Assembly: GCA_946886425.1 (NCBI GenBank)
Contig: CAMPIP010000004.1
Span: 1-30,052, forward strand
Direction: 5' to 3'
DNA from: an uncultured Actinomycetes bacterium
Lineage (GTDB): Bacteria > Actinomycetota > Thermoleophilia > Solirubrobacterales > 70-9
DNA: 30,052 nucleotides
Shown here one piece after another: positions 14,020-21,457 of the stretch. A model generated the notes under the pieces. That model had not been told where the DNA came from and ran no database searches. It saw only the letters and a program-made list of their open reading frames with translations. The position numbers and the translations under genes were made by a program. Every line of letters starts with the position of its first letter. The first letter of the stretch is position 1.

Positions 14020-16338
14020 TCAGACGTTGACGCGACCCCCATCGCGGGAAACCGGCTCGGGCTCGAGCCGCACCGGCGCCGTCGAGAGGGCCTGCACGCG
14101 CAGGTCGCTCCAGGTAAGGCCCTCACGGACCAGGGCCGGGAGGCCGAGGGCGACGGCCGTGGCGATCTCGACGGCCTGAAGGATTACCCCGTAGGCAAGG
14201 GCGTCGGCGGTGCCGACGCCGAAGCCGGTGTGGAGGACGCTGACCACGGCGGCCTGGAAGATGCCGATGTTGGAGGGCGTCGCCGGCACCACCGCGGTGA
14301 CGTTGACCGCGAAGAGGACCGCGGCGGCGGCGCCGATCCCGGCCTGGCCATCGAGGTTGAGGGCGTAGAGCAGCGCCCAGCAGGCCGCCAGCTGGATCGC
14401 CCAGGCGGTCAGCTGGGCGGCCGCCGCGGGGATGCCGCGGCGGGGGTTGCGGAAGACGGTGAGGCCGGCCCTGACCTGGATCAGAGCACTGTGCACGGCG
14501 GCGCCGATCCGGGCCATCCGGCCGTTGCCATTGCGGCGCATCAGCAGCGGCGCGACGAGGACGACGACCAGCAGCAGCGCTGGCACCAGGCTGAACAGGA
14601 ACAGCTCCTTGGTGCCGGAGTGGAAGAGCGGCGTGGTCGAGATGATGATCACGCCCAGCAGCGCCAGGGCGATCAGGTTCAGCAGCGTCTGCGAGACCAG
14701 GGTGCCGAGCAGGACCGGGAAGGTCTGCCGCATCCGCCCGATCCGCCGGGCCAGGGTCAGGGCGCGGGCAGGCTCGCCGATACGGGCGGGCAGCGTCGCC
14801 GACATCAGCACCCCGATCATCGTCGCCGAGGTGACGTCGCGGCGGCGGATCGGCCGGTTCGGCAGCGCCGCCCGGGCGATCCAGTACCAGGAGGCCGCCC
14901 GGAAGAAAAGCGAGAGGGCCATCAGCCCACAGGCGACGAGGACCAGGGTGAAGTTGGAGCGGACGATGCTTTCGACGACCTTGTCGACGCCGATTTTCTG
15001 GGCGGCGAGCACGGTCAGGCCGATGCCGAGCGCGGCGGCGATGCCAAGGCCGAGTCGGCGGGCCAGCGCCCGGCCGCGATGGCCGGCCTGGACCGGCGCC
15101 GGGTCCAGCGAGGGCAGGCGCTGGGCCGGGCGGCGCGGCTTGCCGTCGGCCGGACGCAAGCCGGCCCAGTGCGCGACCCGCTCGCCGGTCGTCTCCGGCT
15201 TCGGCACCTCGATCGCGCGCTCGTAGACCTCGGTCACCTGGTCGGCGACGTGGGGCCAGGCATACCGCTGGGCGCTGCGGCGCGCGGCCTCCCCCATCGC
15301 CCGCAGCCGCTCCGGCTCGTGGTAGACGCGCTGCAGCTCCTCGGCGAGCCGCTGCGGGTCCCCGGGCGGAACCAGCAGCCCGTCGACGCCGTCGGTGACG
15401 ACGTCGCTGTAGCCGGCGATCCCGGAGGCGACGACCGGCGTGCCGGCCGCGAACGCCTCAGTCAGGACCATCCCGAAGCTCTCCCCCGACAGCGAGGGCG
15501 CGCAGAGCACGTCGGCGCGGTGCAGTTCCTCCCAGAGCCGCTCGCCGGAGACGCGGCCGTGCAGGTCGATCGCGCCCATCAGCTCCGGATCGGAGATGTA
15601 GCGGAGCACGTCCTCGCGGTCGGCGCCGATCACGCTGAGCCGGCAGGGCACGTGCTCGACCAGGGCACCGAAAGCCGTCAGCAGGATCGGCAGGCCCTTG
15701 CGCTCCTCGGGCCGGCCGACGAACAGCAGCCGCAGCTCCTCGGCGGGCCCGACCGGCGTCCGCGGCGCCGCCTCGACATCGACCCCGTTGGGGATGATCG
15801 TGTAGTCGCCGCCGAACCAGCGCCGGCCGGTCCAGGCGGCCGCCTCGGAGACCGCGATCCGGGCCGAGAGCCGATTGAACACGCGCCGAGCTCCGACCGC
15901 GCTGGCGATGTAGTTCGGGACCGGCTTGGTCGAGTAGGTATGGAAGGTGCCGACGACTGGCGTCCGCGAGGCCAGGGTCGCGTTCCAGCCGACCAGCGGC
16001 ACCACCGGCTCATGTACGTGGATGACATCGAAATCGCCCTCGCGGACGGCGCGGCGCGGGGCGCGCACGCCGCCGGCCGGGAAGGGCGCCAGGTTCGACA
16101 CCGAGCCGTTGGCGTTGAAGCCGACGGTCCGCCCCAGCGGCAGCAGGTAGTCGGGCAGCTTCCCCGCTTCCGCCGGCGCCCGGTGCAGGACGCGGCTGAC
16201 CCGGCCAGGCGGGTCGAAGGGGGCGAGCACGCGGACGTCGTGGCCTCGTCCGATGAACTCCTCGGCAAGTGCCTCAACGTGCCGATTCACGCCGCCCTGG
16301 TAGGACCAGGAATATGGCGAGACGAGAGCTATCCGCAC
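14020..16338 (-). CDS. GT4 glycosyltransferase fused to a flippase-like (UPF0104/LPG-synthase TM) membrane domain
   Basis: This 772-residue two-part protein starts at GTG 16338 (VRIALVSPYSWSYQGGVNRHV, as in PimA-like GT4 enzymes). Residues 1 to about 385 are the retaining glycosyltransferase: HVHEPVVPLVGW, FVGRPEERKGLPILL for nucleotide-sugar binding, and SGESFGMVLTEAFAAGTPVVAS containing the family E-x7-E pattern. A basic linker follows. From about 425 to 745 there are several hydrophobic helices with LPARIGEPARALTLARR and VPATPSNIGIFQAAVV, both typical of the UPF0104/AglD/lysyl-PG-synthase membrane family. The fusion suggests that a lipid-linked or membrane acceptor is glycosylated and perhaps flipped by one polypeptide. 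The start overlaps the upstream gene by 10 bp, so they are coupled. A phosphatidylinositol or other lipid acceptor is a guess from PimA likeness. Confidence 0.87.
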   Translation of the reverse strand: MRIALVSPYSWSYQGGVNRHVEALAEEFIGRGHDVRVLAPFDPPGRVSRVLHRAPAEAGKLPDYLLPLGRTVGFNANGSVSNLAPFPAGGVRAPRRAVREGDFDVIHVHEPVVPLVGWNATLASRTPVVGTFHTYSTKPVPNYIASAVGARRVFNRLSARIAVSEAAAWTGRRWFGGDYTIIPNGVDVEAAPRTPVGPAEELRLLFVGRPEERKGLPILLTAFGALVEHVPCRLSVIGADREDVLRYISDPELMGAIDLHGRVSGERLWEELHRADVLCAPSLSGESFGMVLTEAFAAGTPVVASGIAGYSDVVTDGVDGLLVPPGDPQRLAEELQRVYHEPERLRAMGEAARRSAQRYAWPHVADQVTEVYERAIEVPKPETTGERVAHWAGLRPADGKPRRPAQRLPSLDPAPVQAGHRGRALARRLGLGIAAALGIGLTVLAAQKIGVDKVVESIVRSNFTLVLVACGLMALSLFFRAASWYWIARAALPNRPIRRRDVTSATMIGVLMSATLPARIGEPARALTLARRIGRMRQTFPVLLGTLVSQTLLNLIALALLGVIIISTTPLFHSGTKELFLFSLVPALLLVVVLVAPLLMRRNGNGRMARIGAAVHSALIQVRAGLTVFRNPRRGIPAAAAQLTAWAIQLAACWALLYALNLDGQAGIGAAAAVLFAVNVTAVVPATPSNIGIFQAAVVSVLHTGFGVGTADALAYGVILQAVEIATAVALGLPALVREGLTWSDLRVQALSTAPVRLEPEPVSRDGGRVNV

Positions 16339-18026
16339 GGACCGCAAAGGGTAGTTGATCGCCCGGCCTGCTCGGACGAACCCTCGGCCCAGGCGAAGCC
16401 GACGAAGACGAGCAGGTAGGCGACGCCGATCTCCAGCAGCAGAGCGCCGGAATCGTTGGCGAGAGTGCCGACCGCGGTCGCGGTGGCGGCGCCGATCAGC
16501 CCCGCCCGCAGCGCCAGCCGGCCGGCCACCCAAGCGCGCAGCCGGTCGCGGCGGAGTACTGCCAGCCCGGCCAGGGCGGCGACCACCGGCAGGAAGAAGA
16601 GGACGATCGGCCGGGTGAAGCTGCGGGCGGAGAGCTGCAGGCGCCGCTGGGCGACGTCGGCGAGGTCGCCGAGGCCGCCGGCGTCGAGGACCGAGCGGGT
16701 CAGGTGGGCGTTGGCGCCGGAGACGAGGTCGACCAGGGCCAGCAGGGCGAGCACCGCGAACGGCGCCGCGACGGCGAGCAGCACGGTGCGGCGCCGGCGC
16801 GCCGCCACGGCCGCGGCGGCAACGGCGGCCCCGGCCGGGAGGACGATCGCGGCGCCGACGTCGGCGCCAAACCGGCCGACGGCGAAGACGAACGCGGCGG
16901 TCAGCCCGATCGCCAGGAAGGCAATGGCGCCGGCGCGCCGCGAGGCCCAAGGCACAAAGCCGCTCAGACCCGCCCCGGTTCCGGCGACGACGAGCACCGC
17001 CAGCAGCGCCTCGAGCTCGTTCCCGATCCCGTAGAAGCGGACCCCGAGGCCGGGGTTCGGCCCCAGCAGCGAGAGCGCCGTCAGCGGCGAGCCCGCGACC
17101 ACGTCGATCGCGTAAGCGAGGACCGTGACCGCCGCCGCGGCGGCCAGCGCCCGGTAGCCGCCGAGCAGCCCCAGCGCAAGCGTCCCGAGCGCCGGCGCGC
17201 CCAGCATCGCCAGCGCCATTTCCGCCGTCTGCCCCGGCTCGATCGCGGCGCCGAGCAGCAGCACCGCCGGCAGCAGCGCCACCGCCAGGGCGGCCAGCTT
17301 CACCCCTGCCCGCGCCAGCCGCCCGCGGCTCGCCGCGGCCGCCAGCCCCAGCGCCGCCAGCCATACCAGCAGGCTCAGCCCGATCACCGGCCCGCGGCGC
17401 TCGGAGATCACGTCCATCCGAGCCGCCAGCGACTCGACTACGGCGACGTCAGCCGCCCCCTCCGAGCGGATCGGCTGCCCCGTCATCTCCCCCGGCACCT
17501 CGATCCCGAAGTGGTCCAGGACGGTCGGCGCCACGTCGGTCGAGAGCACGTAACCGTCGAGCCGGGTCGAGCTCGAGGTGAGGTTGCCGTCGAACCCCGG
17601 CCCGGCGATCCCGATCGCCAGCGGCTGGTCGCTCTCCCCCGTCGGCCGCTCGATCGCGATCAGGAGACCGTTCTCCCCCAGGCGCCGCACCAGCGCCGGC
17701 AGCTCCGCGACCGTCGCGTCCCGCACCGCCAGCGACCGTCCAACCCCGCGCAACGTCTCGACGAGCAGCCCGGGCACGATCTCCGCCGGCGCCGATTCCG
17801 CCCGCTCGATCACCGCCCGGTCGCGGACCGGCCGGTTCAGCGGCACCACGGCCGGCACCAGATCCTCGTCGTAGAGCGAGCCGAAGACCCGGTTCCCCTG
17901 CGTGATGTCGAGATACGTCTGCTCCGCCGGGACCTTGCCGAGCCCGGCACTCATGACCCCCGGCGAGAGCCCCGCGGCAGCCAACTCACCAACGCTCGTG
18001 CCCGGGGGGAGCCACGCCAACGTCAC
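16329..18026 (-). CDS. Polytopic membrane protein with degenerate alkaline-phosphatase-like N-terminal domain
   Basis: This protein has about 565 residues from GTG 18026. The frame stays open further upstream but that part would overlap chdC on the other strand, and GAGG lies 10 nt before this GTG. The first roughly 230 residues contain segments of the alkaline-phosphatase/phosphopentomutase fold: AELPALVRRLGENGLLIAIERPTG, then STDVAPTVLDHFGIEVPGEMTGQPI, a very typical C-terminal strand-loop of that superfamily. The metal-binding DG/DS-T and HxxGxxxH motifs are not seen, so it is probably inactive. From about 245 on there are roughly ten or more transmembrane helices rich in Ala/Leu, including a conserved-looking FYGIGNELEALL. 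It overlaps the glycosyltransferase start by 10 bp. An export or assembly role in the same glycolipid/polymer pathway is inference. Confidence 0.72.
   Translation of the reverse strand: MTLAWLPPGTSVGELAAAGLSPGVMSAGLGKVPAEQTYLDITQGNRVFGSLYDEDLVPAVVPLNRPVRDRAVIERAESAPAEIVPGLLVETLRGVGRSLAVRDATVAELPALVRRLGENGLLIAIERPTGESDQPLAIGIAGPGFDGNLTSSSTRLDGYVLSTDVAPTVLDHFGIEVPGEMTGQPIRSEGAADVAVVESLAARMDVISERRGPVIGLSLLVWLAALGLAAAASRGRLARAGVKLAALAVALLPAVLLLGAAIEPGQTAEMALAMLGAPALGTLALGLLGGYRALAAAAAVTVLAYAIDVVAGSPLTALSLLGPNPGLGVRFYGIGNELEALLAVLVVAGTGAGLSGFVPWASRRAGAIAFLAIGLTAAFVFAVGRFGADVGAAIVLPAGAAVAAAAVAARRRRTVLLAVAAPFAVLALLALVDLVSGANAHLTRSVLDAGGLGDLADVAQRRLQLSARSFTRPIVLFFLPVVAALAGLAVLRRDRLRAWVAGRLALRAGLIGAATATAVGTLANDSGALLLEIGVAYLLVFVGFAWAEGSSEQAGRSTTLCGPCG
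16348..16353 (-). promoter_or_regulatory. Possible internal -10 box (TACCCT) before the glycosyltransferase
   Basis: On the minus strand TACCCT lies 9 nt before GTG 16338, inside the end of the upstream gene. It would allow separate transcription of the glycosyltransferase. The evidence is only the hexamer and its spacing. Confidence 0.25.
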
Positions 18027-18063
18027 GCGTGCTGGGCCTCGTGGGTGGGGTGAAGCGTCTTGT

Positions 18064-18115
18064 ACTTTTTCGGCTCCAGAAGCTCGGACGGCCCCCTCCG
18101 CGACACCGAAAAAGT
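18064..18115. repeat. 10-bp inverted repeat between divergent genes
   Basis: ACTTTTTCGG (18064-18073) and CCGAAAAAGT (18106-18115) are perfect inverted arms separated by 32 bp, in the 145-bp divergent gap between the membrane protein gene and chdC. The AT-rich arms stand out from the surrounding DNA. They could be a paired operator or a cruciform. Confidence 0.5.
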
Positions 18116-18155
18116 TAAGCGGAGCTCCACCCCCGAACCCCAGCACCACGGCCGC

Positions 18156-18161
18156 TATCGT
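18156..18161 (+). promoter_or_regulatory. Candidate -10 box (TATCGT) of chdC
   Basis: TATCGT ends 10 nt before ATG 18172, with no ribosome site between. This is the same layout as at several other genes of the window. Confidence 0.4.
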
Positions 18162-18171
18162 CCCTACCCAG

Positions 18172-18879
18172 ATGGCCGACCGCACTTTCGCCAAGTTCAG
18201 CTTTTTCAAGATCGATCCAGCCTGGCGCCGTCGGGACCCGGAGCTCCGCGCGGCCGACAAGGGCGAGTTCCTCGCCGCCTGCGAGGACTACGGGCTCGAC
18301 CGTTCGCTGCGCGCGTACTCAACCATAGGCACGCGCGGCGACGTCGACCTGGTCCTGCTCACCCAGAGCCCCAACCTGGCCGACATCCACACCTTCCACG
18401 TCGTGCTCGGGCAGAGCGGCCTGGCGAAGTGGACGAGCACGCCCTACTCATTCCTCTCGATGACCAAACCGTCGCCCTACTCGGAGGAGGACGCGCGGCC
18501 GGAGATCTGCACCTCCGAGCGCAAGTACCTGTTCCTCTACCCGATGGTCAAGCAGCGGCGCTGGTACGGGCTGGAGCCGGAGGAGCGCGGCCGGATCATG
18601 CGCGGCCACATCGAGGTCGGCCGCCGCTACCCCGAGATCACCATCAACACGACCTACTCATACGGGATCGACGACCAGGAGTTCGTCGTCTGCTTCGAGG
18701 GCGACGACCCCGGCATGTTCCTGCAGCTGGTCAACGAGCTGCGCCCGACCGAGTCGAGCGAGTACACCGAGCGGGAGACGCCGATCTTCACCTGCGTGGC
18801 AATGTCGGTCCGCAAAGCGCTCGACGCGCTTGACGGCACGCCCAGCGCGCTCGCGACCGAGCCGCAGCCGCTCGGCTGA
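18172..18879 (+). CDS. chdC: Coproheme decarboxylase (HemQ, chlorite dismutase family)
   Basis: This 235-residue enzyme belongs to the chlorite-dismutase fold. In Gram-positive bacteria ChdC/HemQ decarboxylates iron-coproporphyrin III to heme b with peroxide, the last step of the coproporphyrin-dependent pathway. ATG 18172 (MADRTFAKFSFFKIDPAW) is chosen; the open frame upstream lacks similarity and crosses the promoter box. The core KYLFLYPMVKQRRWYGLEPEERGRIMRGHIEVG holds the radical-forming tyrosine position Y123 and the proximal heme ligand H146. TTYSYGIDDQEFVVCFEGDDP follows, as in family members. The usual distal arginine of true chlorite dismutases is not seen at the expected GxDDxE region (Q instead), which favours ChdC. 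fprA follows after 63 nt. Confidence 0.9.
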   Translation: MADRTFAKFSFFKIDPAWRRRDPELRAADKGEFLAACEDYGLDRSLRAYSTIGTRGDVDLVLLTQSPNLADIHTFHVVLGQSGLAKWTSTPYSFLSMTKPSPYSEEDARPEICTSERKYLFLYPMVKQRRWYGLEPEERGRIMRGHIEVGRRYPEITINTTYSYGIDDQEFVVCFEGDDPGMFLQLVNELRPTESSEYTERETPIFTCVAMSVRKALDALDGTPSALATEPQPLG

Positions 18880-18902
18880 GCCGCCCGCGGCGTCGCATTC
18901 CC

Positions 18903-18908
18903 TATCCT
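18903..18908 (+). promoter_or_regulatory. Candidate -10 box (TATCCT) of the fprA-bolA operon
   Basis: TATCCT lies 34 nt before ATG 18943, leaving a leader of roughly 28 nt with a weak GAGAG ribosome site. This is one of the few leadered starts here. Confidence 0.35.
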
Positions 18909-18942
18909 TTCGCGCTCCCTGAACGGCAAGAGATAGAGAGAC

Positions 18943-20349
18943 ATGAGCAAGATCGGAAGCCCTGAGAACCCCCTTCGAGTCGCCATCGTCGGCGCCGGCC
19001 CGTCCGGCTTCTACGCCGCCGAGCACATCCTCAAGGACGGCGACAGCCACGCCCAGGTCGACCTCTTCGACCGCCTCCCGACCCCGTTCGGCCTCGTCCG
19101 CGGCGGCGTCGCCCCGGACCACCCGAAGATCAAGTCGGTGATCCGCGTCTACGAGAAAACCGCCGCCCGCGAGGGCTTCCGCTTCTTCGGCAACGTCAAG
19201 GTCGGCCGCGATATCGACGTCGAGGACCTCGAGCGCCACTACCACGCGATCGTCTTCACGGTCGGGTGCGAGACCGACCGCAGCCTCGGCGTCCCCGGCG
19301 AGGACCTGCCCGGCAGCGCCGCCGCCACCGCCTTCGTCGGCTGGTACAACGCCCACCCCGACTACGCCGACCACGACTTCGACCTGTCCTGCAAGCGCGC
19401 CGTGGTGATCGGCAACGGCAACGTCGCCATGGATGTCGCGCGGATGCTGGCCCTGACCGACCACGAGCTGCGCCAGACCGACACCGCCGACCACGCGATC
19501 GAACTGCTCGACCGCTCAGAGATCGAGGAGATCGTCGTGCTCGGCCGCCGCGGTCCCGCCCAGGCAGCCTTCACGAACCCGGAGATCAAAGAGCTTGGCG
19601 AGCTCGAGGACGGCGACGTCATCGTCGACCCGGCCGACGTCGAGCTCGACCCGGCCAGCGCCGCCTACCTCGAATCCGACGAGGTCGACAAGACCACCCG
19701 CGTCAACGTCGAGACCCTGCAGGAGTTCTCGCGGCGCACCCCGGAGGGCAAGCGCAAGCGAGTCGTCCTGCGCTTCCTCGCCTCCCCGGTCGAGATCAAG
19801 GGCGACGGCAAGGTCGAGAAGATCGTGATCGGCCGCAACGAGCTGGTCGAGGAAGGCGGTTCCCTGCGTGCCAAGGACACCGGCGAGCGCGAAGAGCTGG
19901 AGTGCGGCCTGGTGCTGCGCTCGGTCGGCTACACCGGCATCCCGATCCAGGGCGTCCCCTTCGACGAGAAGCGGGGCCTGATCCTCAACGAGGGCGGCCG
20001 CGTGCTCGACTCCCACGACGCCGGGCACAAGGTCGGCCACTACACCGCCGGCTGGATCAAGCGGGGCCCCTCGGGCGTGATCGGCACCAACAAGAAAGAC
20101 GCGCTGGAGACCGTCCAGCACCTGCTCGCCGACGTCGAGGCGGGAACGCTGCTCGACCCCGAGAAGCCCGACCCGGCGGCGATCGAGGAGCTGCTGCGGG
20201 AGCGGAACGTCCGCTACGTCAGCTTCGAGGATTGGCAGGCGATCGACCAGGCCGAGGTCGGCCGGGGCGAGCCGCACGGGCGTCCCCGCGTCAAGTTCGT
20301 GCGTGTCGAGGAGATGCTCAACACGCTCGGCGAGAAAGTTTCCGGCTAG
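18943..20349 (+). CDS. fprA: Ferredoxin-NADP reductase, FprA/adrenodoxin reductase type
   Basis: This 468-residue FAD enzyme passes electrons between NADPH and ferredoxin. The FAD-binding loop is VAIVGAGPSGFYAAEHIL (GAGPSG at 17-22), followed by FDRLPTPFGLVRGGVAPDHP, a hallmark of adrenodoxin-reductase-like enzymes. The NADPH fold has VVIGNGNVAMDVARML (from G157), and the C-terminal FAD motif is HYTAGWIKRGPSGVIGTNKKDA (from H366). Length matches the roughly 460-residue family. bolA begins 5 nt after the stop, so the two are cotranscribed, and a CGFS glutaredoxin follows. The context suggests supply of electrons to heme or Fe-S biogenesis or to cytochromes P450; the partner ferredoxin is not in the window. 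Confidence 0.95.
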   Translation: MSKIGSPENPLRVAIVGAGPSGFYAAEHILKDGDSHAQVDLFDRLPTPFGLVRGGVAPDHPKIKSVIRVYEKTAAREGFRFFGNVKVGRDIDVEDLERHYHAIVFTVGCETDRSLGVPGEDLPGSAAATAFVGWYNAHPDYADHDFDLSCKRAVVIGNGNVAMDVARMLALTDHELRQTDTADHAIELLDRSEIEEIVVLGRRGPAQAAFTNPEIKELGELEDGDVIVDPADVELDPASAAYLESDEVDKTTRVNVETLQEFSRRTPEGKRKRVVLRFLASPVEIKGDGKVEKIVIGRNELVEEGGSLRAKDTGEREELECGLVLRSVGYTGIPIQGVPFDEKRGLILNEGGRVLDSHDAGHKVGHYTAGWIKRGPSGVIGTNKKDALETVQHLLADVEAGTLLDPEKPDPAAIEELLRERNVRYVSFEDWQAIDQAEVGRGEPHGRPRVKFVRVEEMLNTLGEKVSG

Positions 20350-20354
20350 CTCCA

Positions 20355-20591
20355 GTGGCCGCCGACCTCGCCGAGCTGAAGGGAATGATCGAGGCGGCGC
20401 TGCCCGGCGCCGCCGTCGAGGTCAGCGACGAAACGGGCAACGGCGACCACCTGCGGGCGGTCGTCGCCGCCCCCCAGTTCGAGGGCCTCTCGCGGATCGA
20501 CCAGCACCGCCTCGTCAAGGCCGCTGTCAAGGAGCGCTTCGACGACGGCACCATCCACGCCCTCTCGGTCAAGACCGACGTGGCGGGGTAG
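20355..20591 (+). CDS. bolA: BolA-family protein
   Basis: This is a 78-residue BolA/IbaG-type protein from GTG 20355. It shows the family pattern: an N-terminal helix LAELKGMIEAALPGAAVEV, a central strand HLRAVVAAPQFEGLSRIDQHRLV, and a C-terminal helix and strand ending in IHALSVKT. The RIDQHRLV helix is the part of the fold that normally holds the conserved histidine used, with CGFS glutaredoxins, to share a [2Fe-2S] cluster. That partner is encoded 13 nt downstream, which strongly supports the assignment. The gene starts 5 nt after fprA. It is a little shorter than E. coli BolA. Confidence 0.9.
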   Translation: MAADLAELKGMIEAALPGAAVEVSDETGNGDHLRAVVAAPQFEGLSRIDQHRLVKAAVKERFDDGTIHALSVKTDVAG

Positions 20592-20592
20592 C

Positions 20593-20598
20593 TAGTCT
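20593..20598 (+). promoter_or_regulatory. Candidate -10 box (TAGTCT) of the glutaredoxin gene
   Basis: TAGTCT ends 6 nt before ATG 20605 and starts 1 nt after the bolA stop. It would give a leaderless glutaredoxin transcript besides any read-through from fprA-bolA. Confidence 0.35.
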
Positions 20599-20604
20599 GT
20601 GGAC

Positions 20605-21000
20605 ATGGCCGATCCAGAGCTGAAGTCCAAGGTCGAAGAGCTGATCGGGGCCAACCCGGTCCTCCTCTTCATGAAAGGGACCCCCGACGCGCCGCGCTGC
20701 GGCTTCTCGATGCGGGTAGTCCAGGTTCTCGACCAGATCGACGTCGAGTACGGCGCAATCGACGTGCTGCCGGCGCTGCAGCCGCTGCGCGAAGTCACCG
20801 CCGAGATCTCCGACTGGCAGACCTTCCCCCAGCTCTACGTCAACGGCGAGCTGCTCGGAGGCTGCGACCTCGTCGAGGAGATGTTCGAGTCCGGCGAGCT
20901 GGCCGAGACCCTCGGCGTCGAGCAGCCGGACGAAGCGCAGGCCCCGGGCCCCGCACCGGCGAGCCCCCCCGCTCAATCGCCGCCCCTGCAGATCGAATAG
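20605..21000 (+). CDS. grxD: Monothiol glutaredoxin, Grx4/CGFS type
   Basis: This 131-residue CGFS glutaredoxin starts at ATG 20605 (a GTG at 20599 in the same frame is an alternative). Family core: VLLFMKGTPDAPRCGFSMRVV with the active-site C32-GFS, then WQTFPQLYVNGELLGGCDLVEEM containing the cis-proline and glutathione-binding loop. Such proteins bind and hand on [2Fe-2S] clusters together with BolA rather than reducing disulfides. The final roughly 25 residues are a proline/alanine-rich tail (APGPAPASPPAQSPP) beyond the normal fold. The gene is followed by a perfect palindrome shared with the convergent erpA. Confidence 0.95.
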   Translation: MADPELKSKVEELIGANPVLLFMKGTPDAPRCGFSMRVVQVLDQIDVEYGAIDVLPALQPLREVTAEISDWQTFPQLYVNGELLGGCDLVEEMFESGELAETLGVEQPDEAQAPGPAPASPPAQSPPLQIE

Positions 21001-21020
21001 CGCCGTCTAGCTAGACGGCG
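21001..21020. terminator. Perfect palindrome between convergent grxD and erpA
   Basis: CGCCGTCTAG followed by CTAGACGGCG is a perfect 20-bp palindrome that begins 1 nt after the grxD stop and contains the TAG stop of erpA. As RNA it gives an 8-bp stem with a 4-nt loop in either direction. No U-tract follows, so it is a candidate bidirectional terminator only. Confidence 0.45.
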
Positions 21021-21385
21021 GCGTGCTCAGGAGCGTCGTCTTTGACTTGGAACGACGACCCGCAGCCGCAGGCGGCGACCACGTTCGGGTTGTTGACCTG
21101 GAAGCCCGCGCCCTGCAGGCCTTCCACGTAGTCGACCTCGGAGCCGAAGACGAACTGCATGCTGACTTTGTCGACGACGACGGCGACCCCGTCGACCTCG
21201 AAGACGCTGTCGTCCTCCTTCGGCTTGTCAAAGGCAAGCGCATACTGGAAGCCGGAGCAACCGCCGCCCCGCACGGCGACGCGCAGCGCCTGCTCGCCCC
21301 CATCGGGCTGACCGCCCAACAGCTCGCCGATCTTCTCGGCGGCCTTGTCGGTCAGGGTGATAGCTGCGGTCGGCGTCTCGGTCAC
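21011..21385 (-). CDS. erpA: A-type iron-sulfur carrier protein (ErpA/IscA family)
   Basis: This 124-residue A-type carrier accepts Fe-S clusters and delivers them to target enzymes. GTG 21385 starts MTETPTAAITLTDKAAEKI. The three ligand cysteines are C43 in GGGCSGFQY and C106/C108 in NVVAACGCGSSF, in standard spacing. DSVFEVDGVAVVVDK and SEVDYVEGLQGAGFQVNNP are the usual family strands. It converges on grxD. Its upstream side is the left end of the mobile element: only 28 bp separate the start codon from the element boundary at 21414, and a TACACT box lies in that stretch. Before the insertion the gene lay directly behind the winged-helix regulator gene now at 25752-26336. Confidence 0.94.
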   Translation of the reverse strand: MTETPTAAITLTDKAAEKIGELLGGQPDGGEQALRVAVRGGGCSGFQYALAFDKPKEDDSVFEVDGVAVVVDKVSMQFVFGSEVDYVEGLQGAGFQVNNPNVVAACGCGSSFQVKDDAPEHAAV

Positions 21386-21392
21386 TTCATTA

Positions 21393-21398
21393 AGTGTA
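21393..21398 (-). promoter_or_regulatory. Candidate -10 box (TACACT) of erpA
   Basis: On the minus strand TACACT ends 7 nt before GTG 21385, the spacing for leaderless transcription. The zone where a -35 element would lie falls at the mobile-element boundary, so the insertion may have changed expression. Confidence 0.4.
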
Positions 21399-21405
21399 GC
21401 TAGCC

Positions 21406-21413
21406 GCTACGGC
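21406..21413 (+). repeat. Target-site duplication, left copy
   Basis: GCTACGGC directly abuts the left inverted terminal repeat and recurs at 25751-25758 beyond the right one. Confidence 0.75.
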
Positions 21414-21438
21414 GGCAGTGGGTCAGTTTGAAATAGCG
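21414..21438 (+). repeat. Left inverted terminal repeat of the mobile element
   Basis: It reads GGCAGTGGGTCAGTTTG then AAATAGCG and matches the reverse complement of 25726-25750 at 24 of 25 positions. Confidence 0.85.
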
Positions 21439-21457
21439 ACCCCGACTCCCTCGCTGC

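Noticed and set aside
13987..18053. Long plus-strand frames opposite the glycosyltransferase and membrane protein genes
   Set aside because: Same GC-driven antisense effect; no recognisable motif, and the minus-strand proteins have clear domains.
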